The notes below the pieces were generated by a model. It was not told the DNA's origin. It made no database searches and worked only from the letters and a program-made list of their open reading frames with translations. The translations under genes were made by a program, and so were the position numbers. A DNA stretch of 60,000 nucleotides from Polytrichum commune (Eukaryota; Streptophyta; Polytrichopsida; Polytrichales; Polytrichaceae): the NCBI GenBank assembly GCA_950295325.1, contig OX485808.1:29162527-29222526 (forward strand), written 5' to 3'. Below, piece by piece: positions 24,658-35,500 of this stretch; the stretch's first letter is position 1, and every line of letters begins with the position of its first letter.

Positions 24658-25843
24658 CACTACAAGGAAATGGGTGTATAATTGACAAAAATGTGACACT
24701 AAAATGTCCGAAGTGACAAAATCAGCTCAAAGCTATGAGTTTTTGTCAATTCGGACATTATTCAAAATTTGTGTCAATTTTCTGTCATCAGATTTATATA
24801 TTTCACGTTTAACTTATTCCCTTCACCTGAGCATGTGTCTCATATTTATTAACAACAAAAGGTGTTACAAAAGGTGTTACAAAAGGTTTTTAATTATTGT
24901 AATTACTAGTATAAGTAATTAATATAAATAATGTATTTACTATAATTAATGTAATAACTAATTTAATTAATTAATGTAAATACTGAAATTTCCCTTTTGA
25001 GTAAATACTGAAATTACCAATTTAAGTAAATGGGGAAATTACCAATTTAACTAAATACTGAAATTTGTTAATTTAAGTAAATATTGAAAATTTCTAATTT
25101 AGGTAAATACTGAAATTTGCTAATTTAAGTAAATATTGATATTTGCTATTTTCAGTAAAATACTGAAATTATTGTAATTAATGTAGTTAAAATAATTACA
25201 ATAATTACTGTAATAATGTTTAGGAGTATTTTTGTAAATTGTTTTTAATACAAATATAATACGTACTAATTAAAAACAGTAAATACATTAATTCTATGCT
25301 TGTTTTTACTTTCACTAATTAAAATATATATATACATAAGTTTATAAGTCTTATGGCTTCTTCATACAAAACTCTTACATACTTGGCCTATATCATGTAA
25401 TGAGCGGTGGCTTAGTGGCTAAGGCCTTCACACTATAGCCAAGAGGTTCAAGGTTCGATCCCCTTGACCCCTCACCCTTGGCTTCGCCTAGGGTAGGTAG
25501 GTGGCTTTGTCCATTAACCTAGGTTAGGTGATGTGGCCCTTCGCCCTTAGACCTATGTGAGTAGGCCCCGAATGCGAGGGTGGATTATTAATTTAGGATT
25601 TTTTTACTAGTATAACTTGGACATTAAACCACATCACCATGGGTAAATGACGAGGTAAAGAAAATCCAACATGGCAAGGGGGCCGGAGTAAATGGAATCC
25701 TACGTGTATAATTGTCCCAGATGACAAAGAAATTGACAGAACTTTGTTAATTGTATGACCGAATCAAGGTGCCCTATATGACACCCAAATTAACAGAATT
25801 TCGTCACATTTTTGTCAAATAGGCCATATAAACTCTTGTAGTG
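24658..25843. mobile_element. Non-autonomous CACTA (CMC) element
   Basis: The left end reads CACTACAAGGAAATGGG and the right end, inverted, CACTACAAGAGTTTATATGG. Both are followed at the same distance by TTGACAAAAATGTGAC, and subterminal TGACA/TGTCA motifs are frequent, all hallmarks of CACTA elements. The flanking trinucleotides (TTT and CTA) do not match, so the element or its flank has been rearranged. The interior is AT-rich, with an aatactgaaattaccaattt-like tandem motif at 24960-25170 and a SINE. It carries no transposase. Its right end abuts the 3' region of the ParB-methyltransferase gene. Confidence 0.82.
25402..25615 (+). mobile_element. tRNA-derived SINE
   Basis: The 5' part has an RNA polymerase III A box (TGGCTTAGTGG, about 25408) and B box (GGTTCGATCCC, about 25452). 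It can fold as a tRNA-like cloverleaf: the T-stem CAAGG/CCTTG is intact and the acceptor stem has one mismatch. A 140-bp non-tRNA body follows and ends in a T-rich stretch near 25600. This layout is a tRNA-related SINE rather than a tRNA gene. It sits inside the CACTA element. No clear target duplication was found. Confidence 0.78.
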
Positions 25844-25849
25844 CTACTA

Positions 25850-26059
25850 TGTCTATCATTTTCCTCGCCCTGCTCTGCCTCTATGTCTAGGAAATCCAAT
25901 ACTAGTTTGTTGTAAGGCCGGATACGACTAGGAGGTGGGGATGGTGCTTCGGCCAAACGATGGGCAAGCTCTGAAGCATAAGGAGGGAGCTCGAACGTCG
26001 CCGAAGGCGTTGCAAAAATCTCCGCATTAAGAACGCGGATGGGGCTTTCAATTTGAACT
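25850..26059 (-). pseudogene. Possible terminal exon of the ParB-methyltransferase gene
   Basis: A good acceptor (TGTGCAG) precedes 26059 and a strong donor (GTGAGTAAG) follows the preceding exon at 26165. The open frame from 26059 encodes about 70 plausible residues (for example SELAHRLAEAPSPPPSR and PYNKLVLDFLDIEAE) and runs into the CACTA end at 25843. The splice phase differs by one from the preceding exon and would give an immediate TAG. So either an indel broke the join, or the gene really ends at TAA 26157-26159. Low confidence as coding sequence. Confidence 0.35.
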
Positions 26060-26156
26060 CTGCACATAGATGAAAAGAAAGATAAACATGAGCACATGTC
26101 TCTATGTCAAACACTTGAAGATACAAAGGAAAACAAGGTAGAATTAACGAACGAAC

Positions 26157-29100
26157 TTACTCACAGAGCAAATCGAAATTGCGTTTGGCCATCTTTCGAG
26201 GAGGAGGAGCAAAAACGGAGCCTCGTTGAGGGGCGGCGGGTTGAGAGGTTTGTTCTTGGTCAGGCTCGCGAAGGGGGAGCATGATGGACTTGAAGACATC
26301 AATGTCGGATTCAAGTGCCACAATATGGCGTTGAATGGAGCGGCATGCTATGATGGAACCTCCTAAACAAACAAAATGCGAAGGGATTAGCATTGGGAAA
26401 TGAATAAGGAACCGATTACAAATGAAATCCAAAAATCCAAAAGGAAAGAAATGAGAAAAACTAGAGAAGAAGAACGAACCAACACCACACTGCCAATCCA
26501 ATATAATATCGTCCTTGTCTGTGAGGGCGGAGAAAAAGATCGAGAAGAATTCCGGGCGCTTTTCACGAGCGCCTTTCCAAGGCACCCCATCGACCCTCAC
26601 GGATTGGTTTTTTAAATCGGTGAAGCTGTTGAGCCAACCATCTCGTTTGAGATTGTAGCCCATGTCCATGAAGTCCGACGTGCGGACATTCAAAACGGAC
26701 CGGTTCCGCACAAGTACCTTGATGAAAAATTTCCGAGTCTGCACAAATTGTGAAAGCTAGAGTTAAGAAAACAAGAACAAAACAAAAAGACTATGAATGA
26801 AAATGGAAGAAGGCCAAGAAGAAGTACCAGTTCAGACGGATTAGAAGGAGATTGAAGATGAAGGTCGCTCATGCCGAACCAGTCCTCGGTAACATAGAAA
26901 TCCTCTGTGTGAACCCAATTATGAATTGATCTCGAAACCTCTGGATCGGCAGCATGCGCAAAGACGAGGACGCCATCGTCATGAAGGTTGGCATTCGCGA
27001 ATGCAAACAGAACCTCGAAGTAAGTGGCTGAGCGGATGTTCCAGTGAGGAACATCTGAGGATGAGGCAGTGATGCCCGGAACACGTAGGTTCTCGGGCAC
27101 ATCTGCAAACAGGAGATCAATGCCCGTGTGAACCTTATGCTTGGTGTTTGGACGAGTACAACCCGCTCCAACCTGAAAGGCCAAAATGCAAAAAAAGTCA
27201 AAAAACAAGAAAATGATGAAATACATTGAATGAAAGAATAAAACAATGCACGAAATTTTTTGTTAGGAAGTCTTGGATGTGTCGGTAGGCCGGAGGTGGA
27301 ACTTTGGTCTTCATGAGATCCTCAATGAGCTCCCCCATGTCCACATTCTTAATCAAAGAAAGGCAAGATGACATGTCGGAGGAAGTTGCCAACGTATCAG
27401 GTGCAACAGCCTTCCGCTTGCGAGGCACAGATGGAATGGTTACACCGCTATGAGAAGGAGCAACTACCGGATTAGCGAGGGCGGCAGATGGAGTGCCGGT
27501 GGGACTTCCAACCACGGTGGTCGCTGGAGGAACATTGCGTTGAACGGAGGCCTTGGCATTAGAACGTGAGGAAACTTGAGAAGAGGCATGGGCGAGAGCC
27601 TTCTTATCTCTGCCTCTACCCTTGACGGGCGCAACATCCTTCTCAACCGATGGAGGAGCGGGAGTAGGTTCATCTGGCTCCTCATTCAATTCAATGACGT
27701 CGGGGCCGGAGTTCACAAGGTTGCCGTAAAGGGCTTCTTTTTCATCGGGCACGAATGCACGAGAGCAATCCAAGTACCAACCACATTCCTTCAAGTGCGA
27801 GGGTGGAAACTTTGCAACTTGCATGGCCGTATAGACACAAAGATTGGAGTGGACATCGATCCACTCCAAAAGGAAAGCGGGCAAGGACGAAGGAGGCAAA
27901 GCATTCTTCACAAAGAGCTCGCGGTGAATGTACCTAGAAAATGGAAAATATAGAGTAAGAAAATGGCCGTGAAAAAGAAACGAAAGCGATGAAAAAAATG
28001 AAAGGAAAATAGTACCGGTAAGCAACGCATTTGATGGCGATGGGGCCTTCGTCGAACTCGAAGAGGTCAAGGCCTTTACTAAATGTTAAATCGGCCTTGT
28101 CCTCAAAATACACCCGGAAAGCCTTGTCCCACAAAATGAGCCTCCAATGCTCAACATAATTGGACGGGTGTAAAATCTCCGTGGAATTCCAATCAATGTC
28201 CACGGAGAACTCGTTCTCAAACGATGCAATCTCAGCCTCAACGCCCTTCTCCAACTATGTAAAGAGAGACCAACAGTTAGATATGGAAATGAGAGAAACT
28301 AACAAACAAGAAGACACAAAAGATGAAGATGTATCTGTGCCCAAAAAGAAGCTTTGTTAAGCCAGTCGTCAAGGACTTTTTCACGGAGAGGAAGAGAAGA
28401 GGGGAATTGATTTTCCATTTTGACCTTGGCGGGAGAATTCCACCACCGAAGCCACTTGGCTTTGAAACAGGCATCGACATGAGTGGTTGCCACCTTTTGA
28501 AGTTTTTCTATTGTCATATCGGGGTACATGAAGGTGGAAAAATGACGGTCAATCTGCAACATATGAGAGTGTAAGAAAAGATGAAACTAGAATGGATGAA
28601 AGATGAAGTTGAAAGCCAAAAGTAAAACAAATCGGAGGCGCACCTCGTAGAAGAAGTCTTCGCCATTATCCTTGTGGGCGACGGAAATGAACTTCTCGAA
28701 ATTTCGAGTCCGAATACTCTTGATGAGTTTCTCTTGCGCTTTGGTTATAGTATCCCAAATTTCGGTAGCTGACCTGCGGGATTCGGGTGTATTCTCCCGG
28801 TACAACCTTGCTGCAGTGTCGGCTACGTTCGATATCTCTCTCTAAAACACACAAAGAGAAGTGAAAATGAATGACAGAAATGAAGAGGAGAAAGGCATAA
28901 GCCCATATATGTCATTGTCTTTGGAGGGTAAGATGGCAAGTATGAACACATGCTTGTAGGCTCTTAATGAAAATGAATCACATAAATGAAGAGGAGAAAG
29001 GCATAATCCCATATATGTCATTGTCTTTGGAGGGTAAGATGGCAAGTATGAACACATGCTTGTAGGCTCTTAATGAAAATGAATCACATAAATGAAGAGG

Positions 29101-30394
29101 AGAAAGGCATAATCCCATATATGTCATTGTTTTTGGAGGGTGAGATGGCAAGTATGAACACATGCTTGTGGGCTCTTAATGAAAATGAATCACATAAATG
29201 AAGAGGAGAAAGACATAAGCCTATATATGTCACTGTATTTGGAGGGTAAGATGGCAAGTATAAACACATGCTTGTGGGCTACCAAAGCAAAATGAAGGGG
29301 AGGAAGAATCACCTTATACAAGAATTTGACGAATATGTCCAAGGTAAGAGGATACCAAGTTGGAGTTTTTAGCATTTTGGCCTCGCAAGTCTTGTAGTCT
29401 TGGGGAGAAATGAGGTCCTTGAACTCCTCAAGTTTCATCTTCCCAAATGTTCGAATGCGGAGGAGCTTGGCGGGAAGGTTGTCCTTGACATGGTCGTGCT
29501 CCGTGGACCTACAAGGAATAAGTAAGCGAGAAACAAAAGATGAGAATTTTTGAGAATGGAAAACAAACAATGAGAACCCAAACAAAAACAAACTTACCAG
29601 TTGATGTCATTCATGGCATTAAGGAAGACGGCAACACAGTTTCTCGGGTCGACAACAATGCAGTCCACGGAGATGTGCCAATCTTTGTCCATGGAATGGT
29701 GCTTGTTAATGTGTCTAAGCCAAGCTGTCAAGCGATGATTCCCCTTCCACACGAAAAACATCTTGCCAACAAATTGAGAGAGGTCGGAATCCTCTCGAGC
29801 ATGGAATCAAACTCATCACTAGACTCCTGCCATAGTGAACTCCAGGAGGCTCGAATGTCGTCCGAAACTAGAAGCACCTCATCAAGGTTGTTGTAGGGAG
29901 AGACATACATCGCACGGTCACCGTCACGGTAACCCATGACAAATTCGTTTTGCAGCCGAGCAACATCGACCTCGCTGATGGGGCGAACAAGAGGAAGACA
30001 TTGCAAGCGGCACAATGGAATAGAGAAACGTGACTTAGCAAGAGGTTTGATGCGAACCCTATGAATCACACCGATAGAGTCTTCTTTTGGGATCTCCGAA
30101 TCTCGAGCTCAGTCTCCTCCGGATTAGACTCATCAAGAGGACGCACGAGGTCGGATTGATGAGGTGAATCAATCTACAAGGGTGGAAACAAAGATATGAG
30201 ATTAAGCCCAAAATACATTGAAAGCCAAGGTACCGGAAGTGCTTGGAAACAAAAGGAAGAGTTGACATAGAGAACACCTTTCCCGGTTGGACATCGACAA
30301 GTGGATCAACTTCCACCTCGGCAGGCTCCAATTGAAGAACATGGGCATCTGTGGATGGCTCCTCGGAGAGAATGAGATCCATAGCTTGAGACTC
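26157..30394 (-). pseudogene. ParB-like domain + DNA methyltransferase-like domain protein (transposon-borne, damaged)
   Basis: Exons read leftward with consistent phases: 30394-30278, 30173-29598, 29508-29313, 28841-28644, 28553-28335, 28254-28016, 27933-27252, 27172-26828, 26738-26480, 26362-26165 (or stopping at TAA 26157-26159); about 1000 codons. The second exon carries a ParB-type region: PLVRPISEVDVARLQNEF, then FVWKGNHRLTAW. The last three exons resemble a permuted (beta-type) N6-adenine/N4-cytosine methyltransferase: a motif-IV-like IDLLFADVPEN, then KRPEFF, then a motif-I-like ILDWQCGVGGSIIACR and HIVALESD. The DPPY catalytic motif appears as DVPE. Exon 27933-27252 ends with a Lys/Arg patch (VPRKRK), a possible nuclear signal. 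Damage: an 8-bp insertion at 30089-30104, a 2-bp insertion at about 29793-29796, and a GT-to-AT donor at 28334-28333. Domain calls are by eye. Confidence 0.6.
28864..29284. repeat. 106-bp intronic tandem repeat, four copies
   Basis: Four near-identical 106-bp units begin near 28864, 28970, 29076 and 29182, each containing aaatgaagaggagaaaggca and ggagggtaagatggcaagta. They lie wholly inside the intron between exons 29508-29313 and 28841-28644 of the ParB-methyltransferase gene. The antisense open frames they create repeat every 106 bp and are artefacts. Confidence 0.93.
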
Positions 30395-30419
30395 CTACAC
30401 AAAAAGGAAAGTTACACAT

Positions 30420-31269
30420 TACCCTTGAGTGCCTAGCCTCTCGGAATCTAAGTGCTAACTCAAGCATACACAACAAAGTCAAAATCTGGTCCATTACCCT
30501 TGAAAGGCCTAGCCTCTCGGAATCTAAGTGCTAACTCAAACATTCAAATCAATGCGAAATCTGGTCCATTACCCTTGAAAGGCCTAGCCTCTAGGAATCT
30601 AAGTGCTAACTCAAACATTCAAATCAATGCGAAATCAAGTCCATTACCCTTGAAAGGCCTAGCCTCTCGGAATCTAAGTGCTAACTCAAGCATACACAAC
30701 AAAGTCAAAATGTGCTCCAAGACCCTTGAAAGGCCTAGCCTCTCGGAATCTAAGTGCTAACTCAAACATTCAAATCAATGCGAAATCTGGTCCATTACCC
30801 TTGAAAGGCCTAGCCTCTCGGAATCTAAGTGCTAACTCAAACATTCAAATCAATGCAAAATTTGGTCCAAGACCCTTGAGTGCCTAGCCTCTCGGAATCT
30901 AAGTGCTAACTCAAGCATACACAACAAAGTCAAAATCTGGTCCATTACCCTTGAAAGGCCTAGCCTCTCGGAATCTAAGTGCTAACTCAAACATTCAAAT
31001 CAATGCGAAATCTGGTCCATTACCCTTGAAAGGCCTAGCCTCTCGGAATCTAAGTGCTAACTCAAGCATACACAACAAAGTCAAAATGTGGTCCAAGACC
31101 CTTGAGTGCCTAGCCTCTCGGAATCTAAGTGCTAACTCAAGCATACACAACAAAGTCAAAATCTGGTCCATTACCCTTGAAAGGACTAGCCTCTCGGAAT
31201 CTAAGTGCTAACTCAAACATTCAAATCAATGCGAAATCTGGTCCATTACCCTTGAAAGGCCTAGCCTCT
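30420..31269. repeat. 75-bp satellite array, left part (about 11 copies)
   Basis: A 75-bp unit (tctcggaatctaagtgctaa, ctcaaacattcaaatcaatg, cgaaatctggtccattaccc, ttgaaaggcctagcc) is repeated head to tail. Two sub-types alternate: one with aagcatacacaacaaagtca, the other with aaacattcaaatcaatgcga. Because 75 is a multiple of three, repeats in open frames give repetitive peptides that are not evidence of coding. The array continues at 33042 after the solo LTR and lies upstream of the first certain exon of the ParB-methyltransferase gene. Confidence 0.97.
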
Positions 31270-33041
31270 TGTGAGCCCAAAATGGTGCCCACATGTGGTG
31301 ATTAACTCTTCGAAACCAATTTTAGTTTGACTTTGATGTGTTATGATTATTCACAAAACATAAAAAGAATGAAGTGCGGTGTGGATTTAAGTTTAGGCAT
31401 TAGAATGTGTGGTGTAGTTATTTCAAGGTTTGATTTCAATAAGAGGATGCCTTGATTATGTGAGTAGTGGGTAAGGTGAAGCAAGGTGAGCTCCGCGGGT
31501 TAAATGCCCACTTTTGGATCCACCTTGGTAGTTTAGGAAGAAGGAAGCTTGGTGGATGGGGATTAGTCCCTACTTTGGAGGAGAGGGTTAAAGGATTGTG
31601 ATTGGAGGTGTTAATCCTCTCACCCTATCCTCACCTCTCTCTCCCTCTCTCCCTCTTTGCTACTTAAGGTGTTCTTTCTCTCATTTGCCTCTCTCTCCAT
31701 CAAGCGCTCTCAAGGGAGCAAGCTCTTAAGAGCTTGAGCCACGTGTGTGGGTCATTAGTTTTAGTGAAGTTAAGTAGTTAAGCTCTCCCTCTCAAATCCT
31801 CTCAAGGGGAGCGAGCTTTTAGAGTTTGAGGCTTATGTGTGGATTAGTTAGTTATAGTGAAGTTAGGAAGTTAAACCCTCTTATGAGTAGGGGAAGCTTA
31901 GAGTCATTGGACTAAGCTCATAAGTAGTGGTTAGATTGGATTAATTTAGTGGGAGGTGTGCATTCATTAGTTAAGAGGCTTAGATGAGCAATTGATTAAG
32001 CACTAGAGTTGAAATTAGTTTGGTGTTGATTTCATCAACTGCTGCCGGGACTGCTGGTCCAGGGGCCTCCCAAGGCTCAACTGCTGCCGGGACTGCTAGT
32101 CCAGGGGCCTCCCAAGGCTCAACTGCGGCCGGGACTGCTTAGTCCAGGGCCTCCCAGGCTCAACTGCTGCCGGGACTGCTTAGTCCAGGGCCTCCCAGGC
32201 TCAACTGTTGCCGGGACTGCTAGTCCAGGGGCCTCCCAAGGCTCAACTGCTGCCGGGACTGCTTAGTCCAGGGGCCTCCCAAGGCTCAACTGCTGCCGGG
32301 ACTGCTAGTCCAGGGGCCTCCCAAAGCTCAACTGCTGCCGGGACTACTTAGTCCAGGGCCTCCCATGCTCAACTGCTGCCGGGACTGCTAGTCCAGGGAC
32401 CTCCCAAGGCTCGTTATCTCAGTAGCCGAAAGGGCCGAGACCAGCTCATTGAAGTGGTGAAAGCGAAGGTCAACTTTAAGGGAACCTGGATGGTTGGTTT
32501 AAGCTGGGTTACCGAGGAATGGGTTTAGGGGCCTAAAGCTTAGCCCAAATCGAACATTATCACTAAAACTAAGCATAGGGCAAGTTATGCATTTTAGATT
32601 ATTCTAGTGCATATGTAAGTTTTAGACTTATTAGGCTAGGTAGTGTGAGGTGTGGCTTGCTAGTAAATGTAATTGGGGTGGACTAGTAAGAACAGTGTTT
32701 TTGAACACTCGCATCTTATTGGGCAAATAAATCACTTGCATTATTAATGGAGAAGGTGGATGACCCCCGCGATGACGAGACAAAGGAGGTTAGGCCAAAG
32801 GTTGCGAGGGGGATGTCTTTAAAGGCATGTGTGGCCACGGCCGCGGGTTGGACTCTTGAGAAAGCCAACTCTAGCACAAGCCAAGAGGCCAACATTAATA
32901 AAGTACAATGAGTGAGACAATACATGTTCATTTGGACATGAAAATTACCTTGCACATGGTTCAATGTTGTAATAGATAAATGTGATTCTCAAAGTCATCA
33001 CCTGGACTAGGACGCTTAAGGGTGGTGGATTTGGCCTCACA
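31270..33041 (+). mobile_element. Solo LTR (1772 bp) inserted in the satellite
   Basis: The element begins TGTGAGCCCAAAATGG and ends GGCCTCACA, so it has TG...CA ends with a short inverted repeat. It is flanked by the 5-bp target duplication CCTCT (31265-31269 and 33042-33046), which interrupts one 75-bp unit. A second copy lies inverted at 44538-46082. No internal gag-pol or second LTR is present, so this is a solo LTR left by recombination. It contains CT-rich stretches and the minisatellite described separately. Confidence 0.92.
32036..32413. repeat. GC-rich minisatellite of about 41 bp inside the solo LTR, nine copies
   Basis: The unit caactgctgccgggactgct followed by agtccaggggcctcccaagg ct is repeated about nine times, with small indels at the tag/ttag and ggg/gggg positions. 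The other copy of this LTR (44538-46082) has a different, shorter C-rich repeat (ctcagccctctcggcccag) at about 45130-45290, so the region evolves quickly within the family. Confidence 0.93.
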
Positions 33042-34445
33042 CCTCTCGGAATCTAAGTGCTAACTCAAACATTCAAATCAATGCGAAATCTGGTGCAAAT
33101 CCCTTGAGTGCCTAGCCTCTCGGAATCTAAATGCTAACTCAAGCATACACAACAAAGTCAAAATGTGCTCCAAGACCCTTGAAAGGCCTAGCCTCTCGGA
33201 ATCTAAGTGCTAACTCAAACATTCAAATCAATGCGAAATCTGGTCCATTACCCTTGAAAGGCCTAGCCTCTCGGAATCTAAGTGCTAACTCAAACATACA
33301 AAACAATGCGAAATCTGGTCCATTACCCTTGAAAGGCCTAGCCTCTCGGAATCTAAGTGCTAACTCAAACATTCAAATCAATGCGAAATCTGGTCCAAGA
33401 CCCTTGAGTGCCTAGCCTCTCGGAATCTAAGTGCTAACTCAAGCATACACAACAAAGTCAAAATCTGGTCCATTACCCTTGAAAGGCCTAGCCTCTAGGA
33501 ATCTAAGTGCTAACTCAAACATTCAAATCAATTTGAAATCTGGTCCAAGACCCTTGAGTGCCTAGCCTCTCGGAATCTAAGTGCTAACTCAAACATTCAA
33601 AACAATGAGAAATCTGGTCGATTACCCTTGAAAGGCCTAGCCTCTCGGAATCTAAGTGCTAACTCAAGCATACACAACAAAGTCAAAATCTGGTCCATTA
33701 CCCTTGAAAGGACTAGCCTCTCGGAATCTAAGTGCTAACTCAAACATTCAAATCAATGCGAAATCTGGTCGATTACCCTTGAAAGGCCTAGCCTCTCGGA
33801 ATCTAATTGCTAACTCAAACATTCAAATCAATGCGAAATCTGGTCCATTACCCTTGAAAGGCCTAGCCTCTCGGAATCTAAGTGCTAACTCAAACATTCA
33901 AATCAATGCGAAATCTGGTCCAAGACCCTTGAGTGCCTAGCCTCTCGGAATCTAAGTGCTAACTCAAGCATACACAACAAAGTCAAAATCTGGTCCATTA
34001 CCCTTGAAAGGCCTAGCCTCTAGGAATCTAAGTGCTAACTCAAACATTCAAATCAATTTGAAATCTGGTCCAAGACCCTTGAGTGCCTAGCCTCTCGGAA
34101 TCTAAGTGCTAACTCAAACATTCAAAACAATGAGAAATCTGGTCGATTACCCTTGAAAGGCCTAGCCTCTCGGAATCTAAGTGCTAACTCAAGCATACAC
34201 AACAAAGTCAAAATCTGGTCCATTACCCTTGAAAGGACTAGCCTCTCGGAATCTAAGTGCTAACTCAAACATTCAAATCAATGCGAAATCTGGTCGATTA
34301 CCCTTGAAAGGCCTAGCCTCTCGGAATCTAATTGCTAACTCAAACATTCAAATCAATGCGAAATCTGGTCCATTACCCTTGAAAGGCCTAGCCTCTCGGA
34401 ATCTAAGTGCTAACTCAAACATTCAAATCAATGCGAAATCTGGTC
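33042..34445. repeat. 75-bp satellite array, right part with 525-bp higher-order repeat
   Basis: About 19 further copies of the 75-bp unit. Two consecutive blocks of seven units (about 33406-33930 and 33931-34455) are almost identical, sharing rare variants such as tctaggaatc, aatttgaaatctggtcc and aacaatgagaaatc in the same order. This is a higher-order repeat of 7 x 75 = 525 bp. The frames at 33656 and 34181 repeat with this offset. The array ends abruptly near 34445 in sequence containing ctcggtgccgag motifs. Confidence 0.95.
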
Positions 34446-35008
34446 CTTCAGAAAACATACCACTCGGTGCCGAGAGCCCCACAACCATGAACTCGAAGCC
34501 TCCGCACAACCTCAAAATCGGGTCCATCTTTACCTTACCCCCTCAACCTTACCCTCTCGGAGCCGAGCCGAGAGCTCATTGGTTCCTCCAAAATCTAGTC
34601 CTAGTCATCGTGAAGCTTACCCCCTCGGAGCATTCCACAAAATGACAAAATCTGGTCCCCTTCAACTAAAGCATTTCCCTCTCAAACTCCAACAAACCAC
34701 ACATTGAACTACCAAAGCATGTATTCATTCATCCATGAAGCTTAAGAACCTTTTATCAAAATCCTCCAACCTCATTCTCTCTCAATCCATTGCGCACACT
34801 AAAATGTGCCGCGAATTTAACCTTGACTCGTACATCCATTCTAAAATTCGACCGTGACTTAGGGTTCCTGGAGGTACCCTCTCGGTGCCGAGACCACCGT
34901 TTGAACATATATTCAATCTTTCTGATATGTGGCCGTTATCCTAACCATACAACAAACATTGAAAATACATAGATGTGGCAATGACTTAACATTGACGCAC
35001 GCATTCAA
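34446..35008. promoter_or_regulatory. Upstream region with CTCGGNGCCGAG palindromes
   Basis: Between the satellite and the first divergent exon lie palindromes or near-palindromes: ctcggtgccgag at about 34463, ctcggagccgag at 34556, ctcggagc at 34614 and ctcggtgccgag at 34881. The satellite unit also contains ctctcgga. Their spacing and symmetry suggest binding sites for an element-encoded protein, but there is no direct evidence. No coding sequence is supported here. Confidence 0.4.
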
Positions 35009-35120
35009 TCATTCCATTGTCGTGTTTGCTTTAAATTGAATCCTCAAATGCCATTTTTCATATAACTTAAACGACAATCTTACTATAAGAATGGAATCAT
35101 CTCTTGTCTCCTCCTGATAC

Positions 35121-35500
35121 CCGCTTTGATTTGAACTGTTGGGTTGCTCGCTTTCTTCCATAGATGCCGCGGGGGATTCACTATCCTCCCGGTCTTCCTC
35201 TATCGGCTGCAGATTCAATTGCCGTTTCGAAGATCCTCTCTTGCTCTCTCCACCTGTGCTTTGCACGTCTGATGGGGTTCCTCTACCCTCTATGTACGAT
35301 TCCTCCTTCTTCAGTTCTCTCCGTCTCCTCTGTTTCGAATTGCTGAAACTCAATCCTCCCTTTCGTTTCTTCCGCTTCTTTCCTATATCTATTGTGAAAT
35401 CTGTATTGTGCTCTGGTTCCTTCATGTGTGCGTCCCAGTTCCGCTCTGCTTCCTTTTTCGTACTCTCTACTCTCTCAGCATCCCTTTCCTTCGCTCCCAA
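35121..35500 (-). CDS. Exon encoding a basic, low-complexity N-terminal region
   Basis: An open frame reads leftward with its first ATG at 35425 and open sequence up to 35500. It is very rich in Lys, Arg, Glu and Ser: GKKRKKRKGG and KQRRRREL could be nuclear localisation signals, followed by acidic and Ser-rich text. A donor (GGGTATCAGG) ends it at 35121. It may be the first exon of the ParB-methyltransferase gene, whose next certain exon starts at 30394; the phases I tested do not join directly, so an exon may be missing. It could instead be a separate gene. A TATA-like CTATAAAG lies upstream at about 35529-35536 on this strand. Confidence 0.45.

Noticed and set aside
25402-25475. Functional tRNA gene
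   Set aside because: A and B boxes and a T-stem are present, but the acceptor stem has a mismatch and a SINE body and T-rich tail follow.
30420-34445. CRISPR-like array
   Set aside because: Units are contiguous 75-bp satellite copies without unique spacers, in a eukaryotic context.
30452-34645. Long repetitive open frames across the 75-bp satellite
   Set aside because: The period is a multiple of three, so any open unit stays open. The peptides have no domain, and all start within the repeat.
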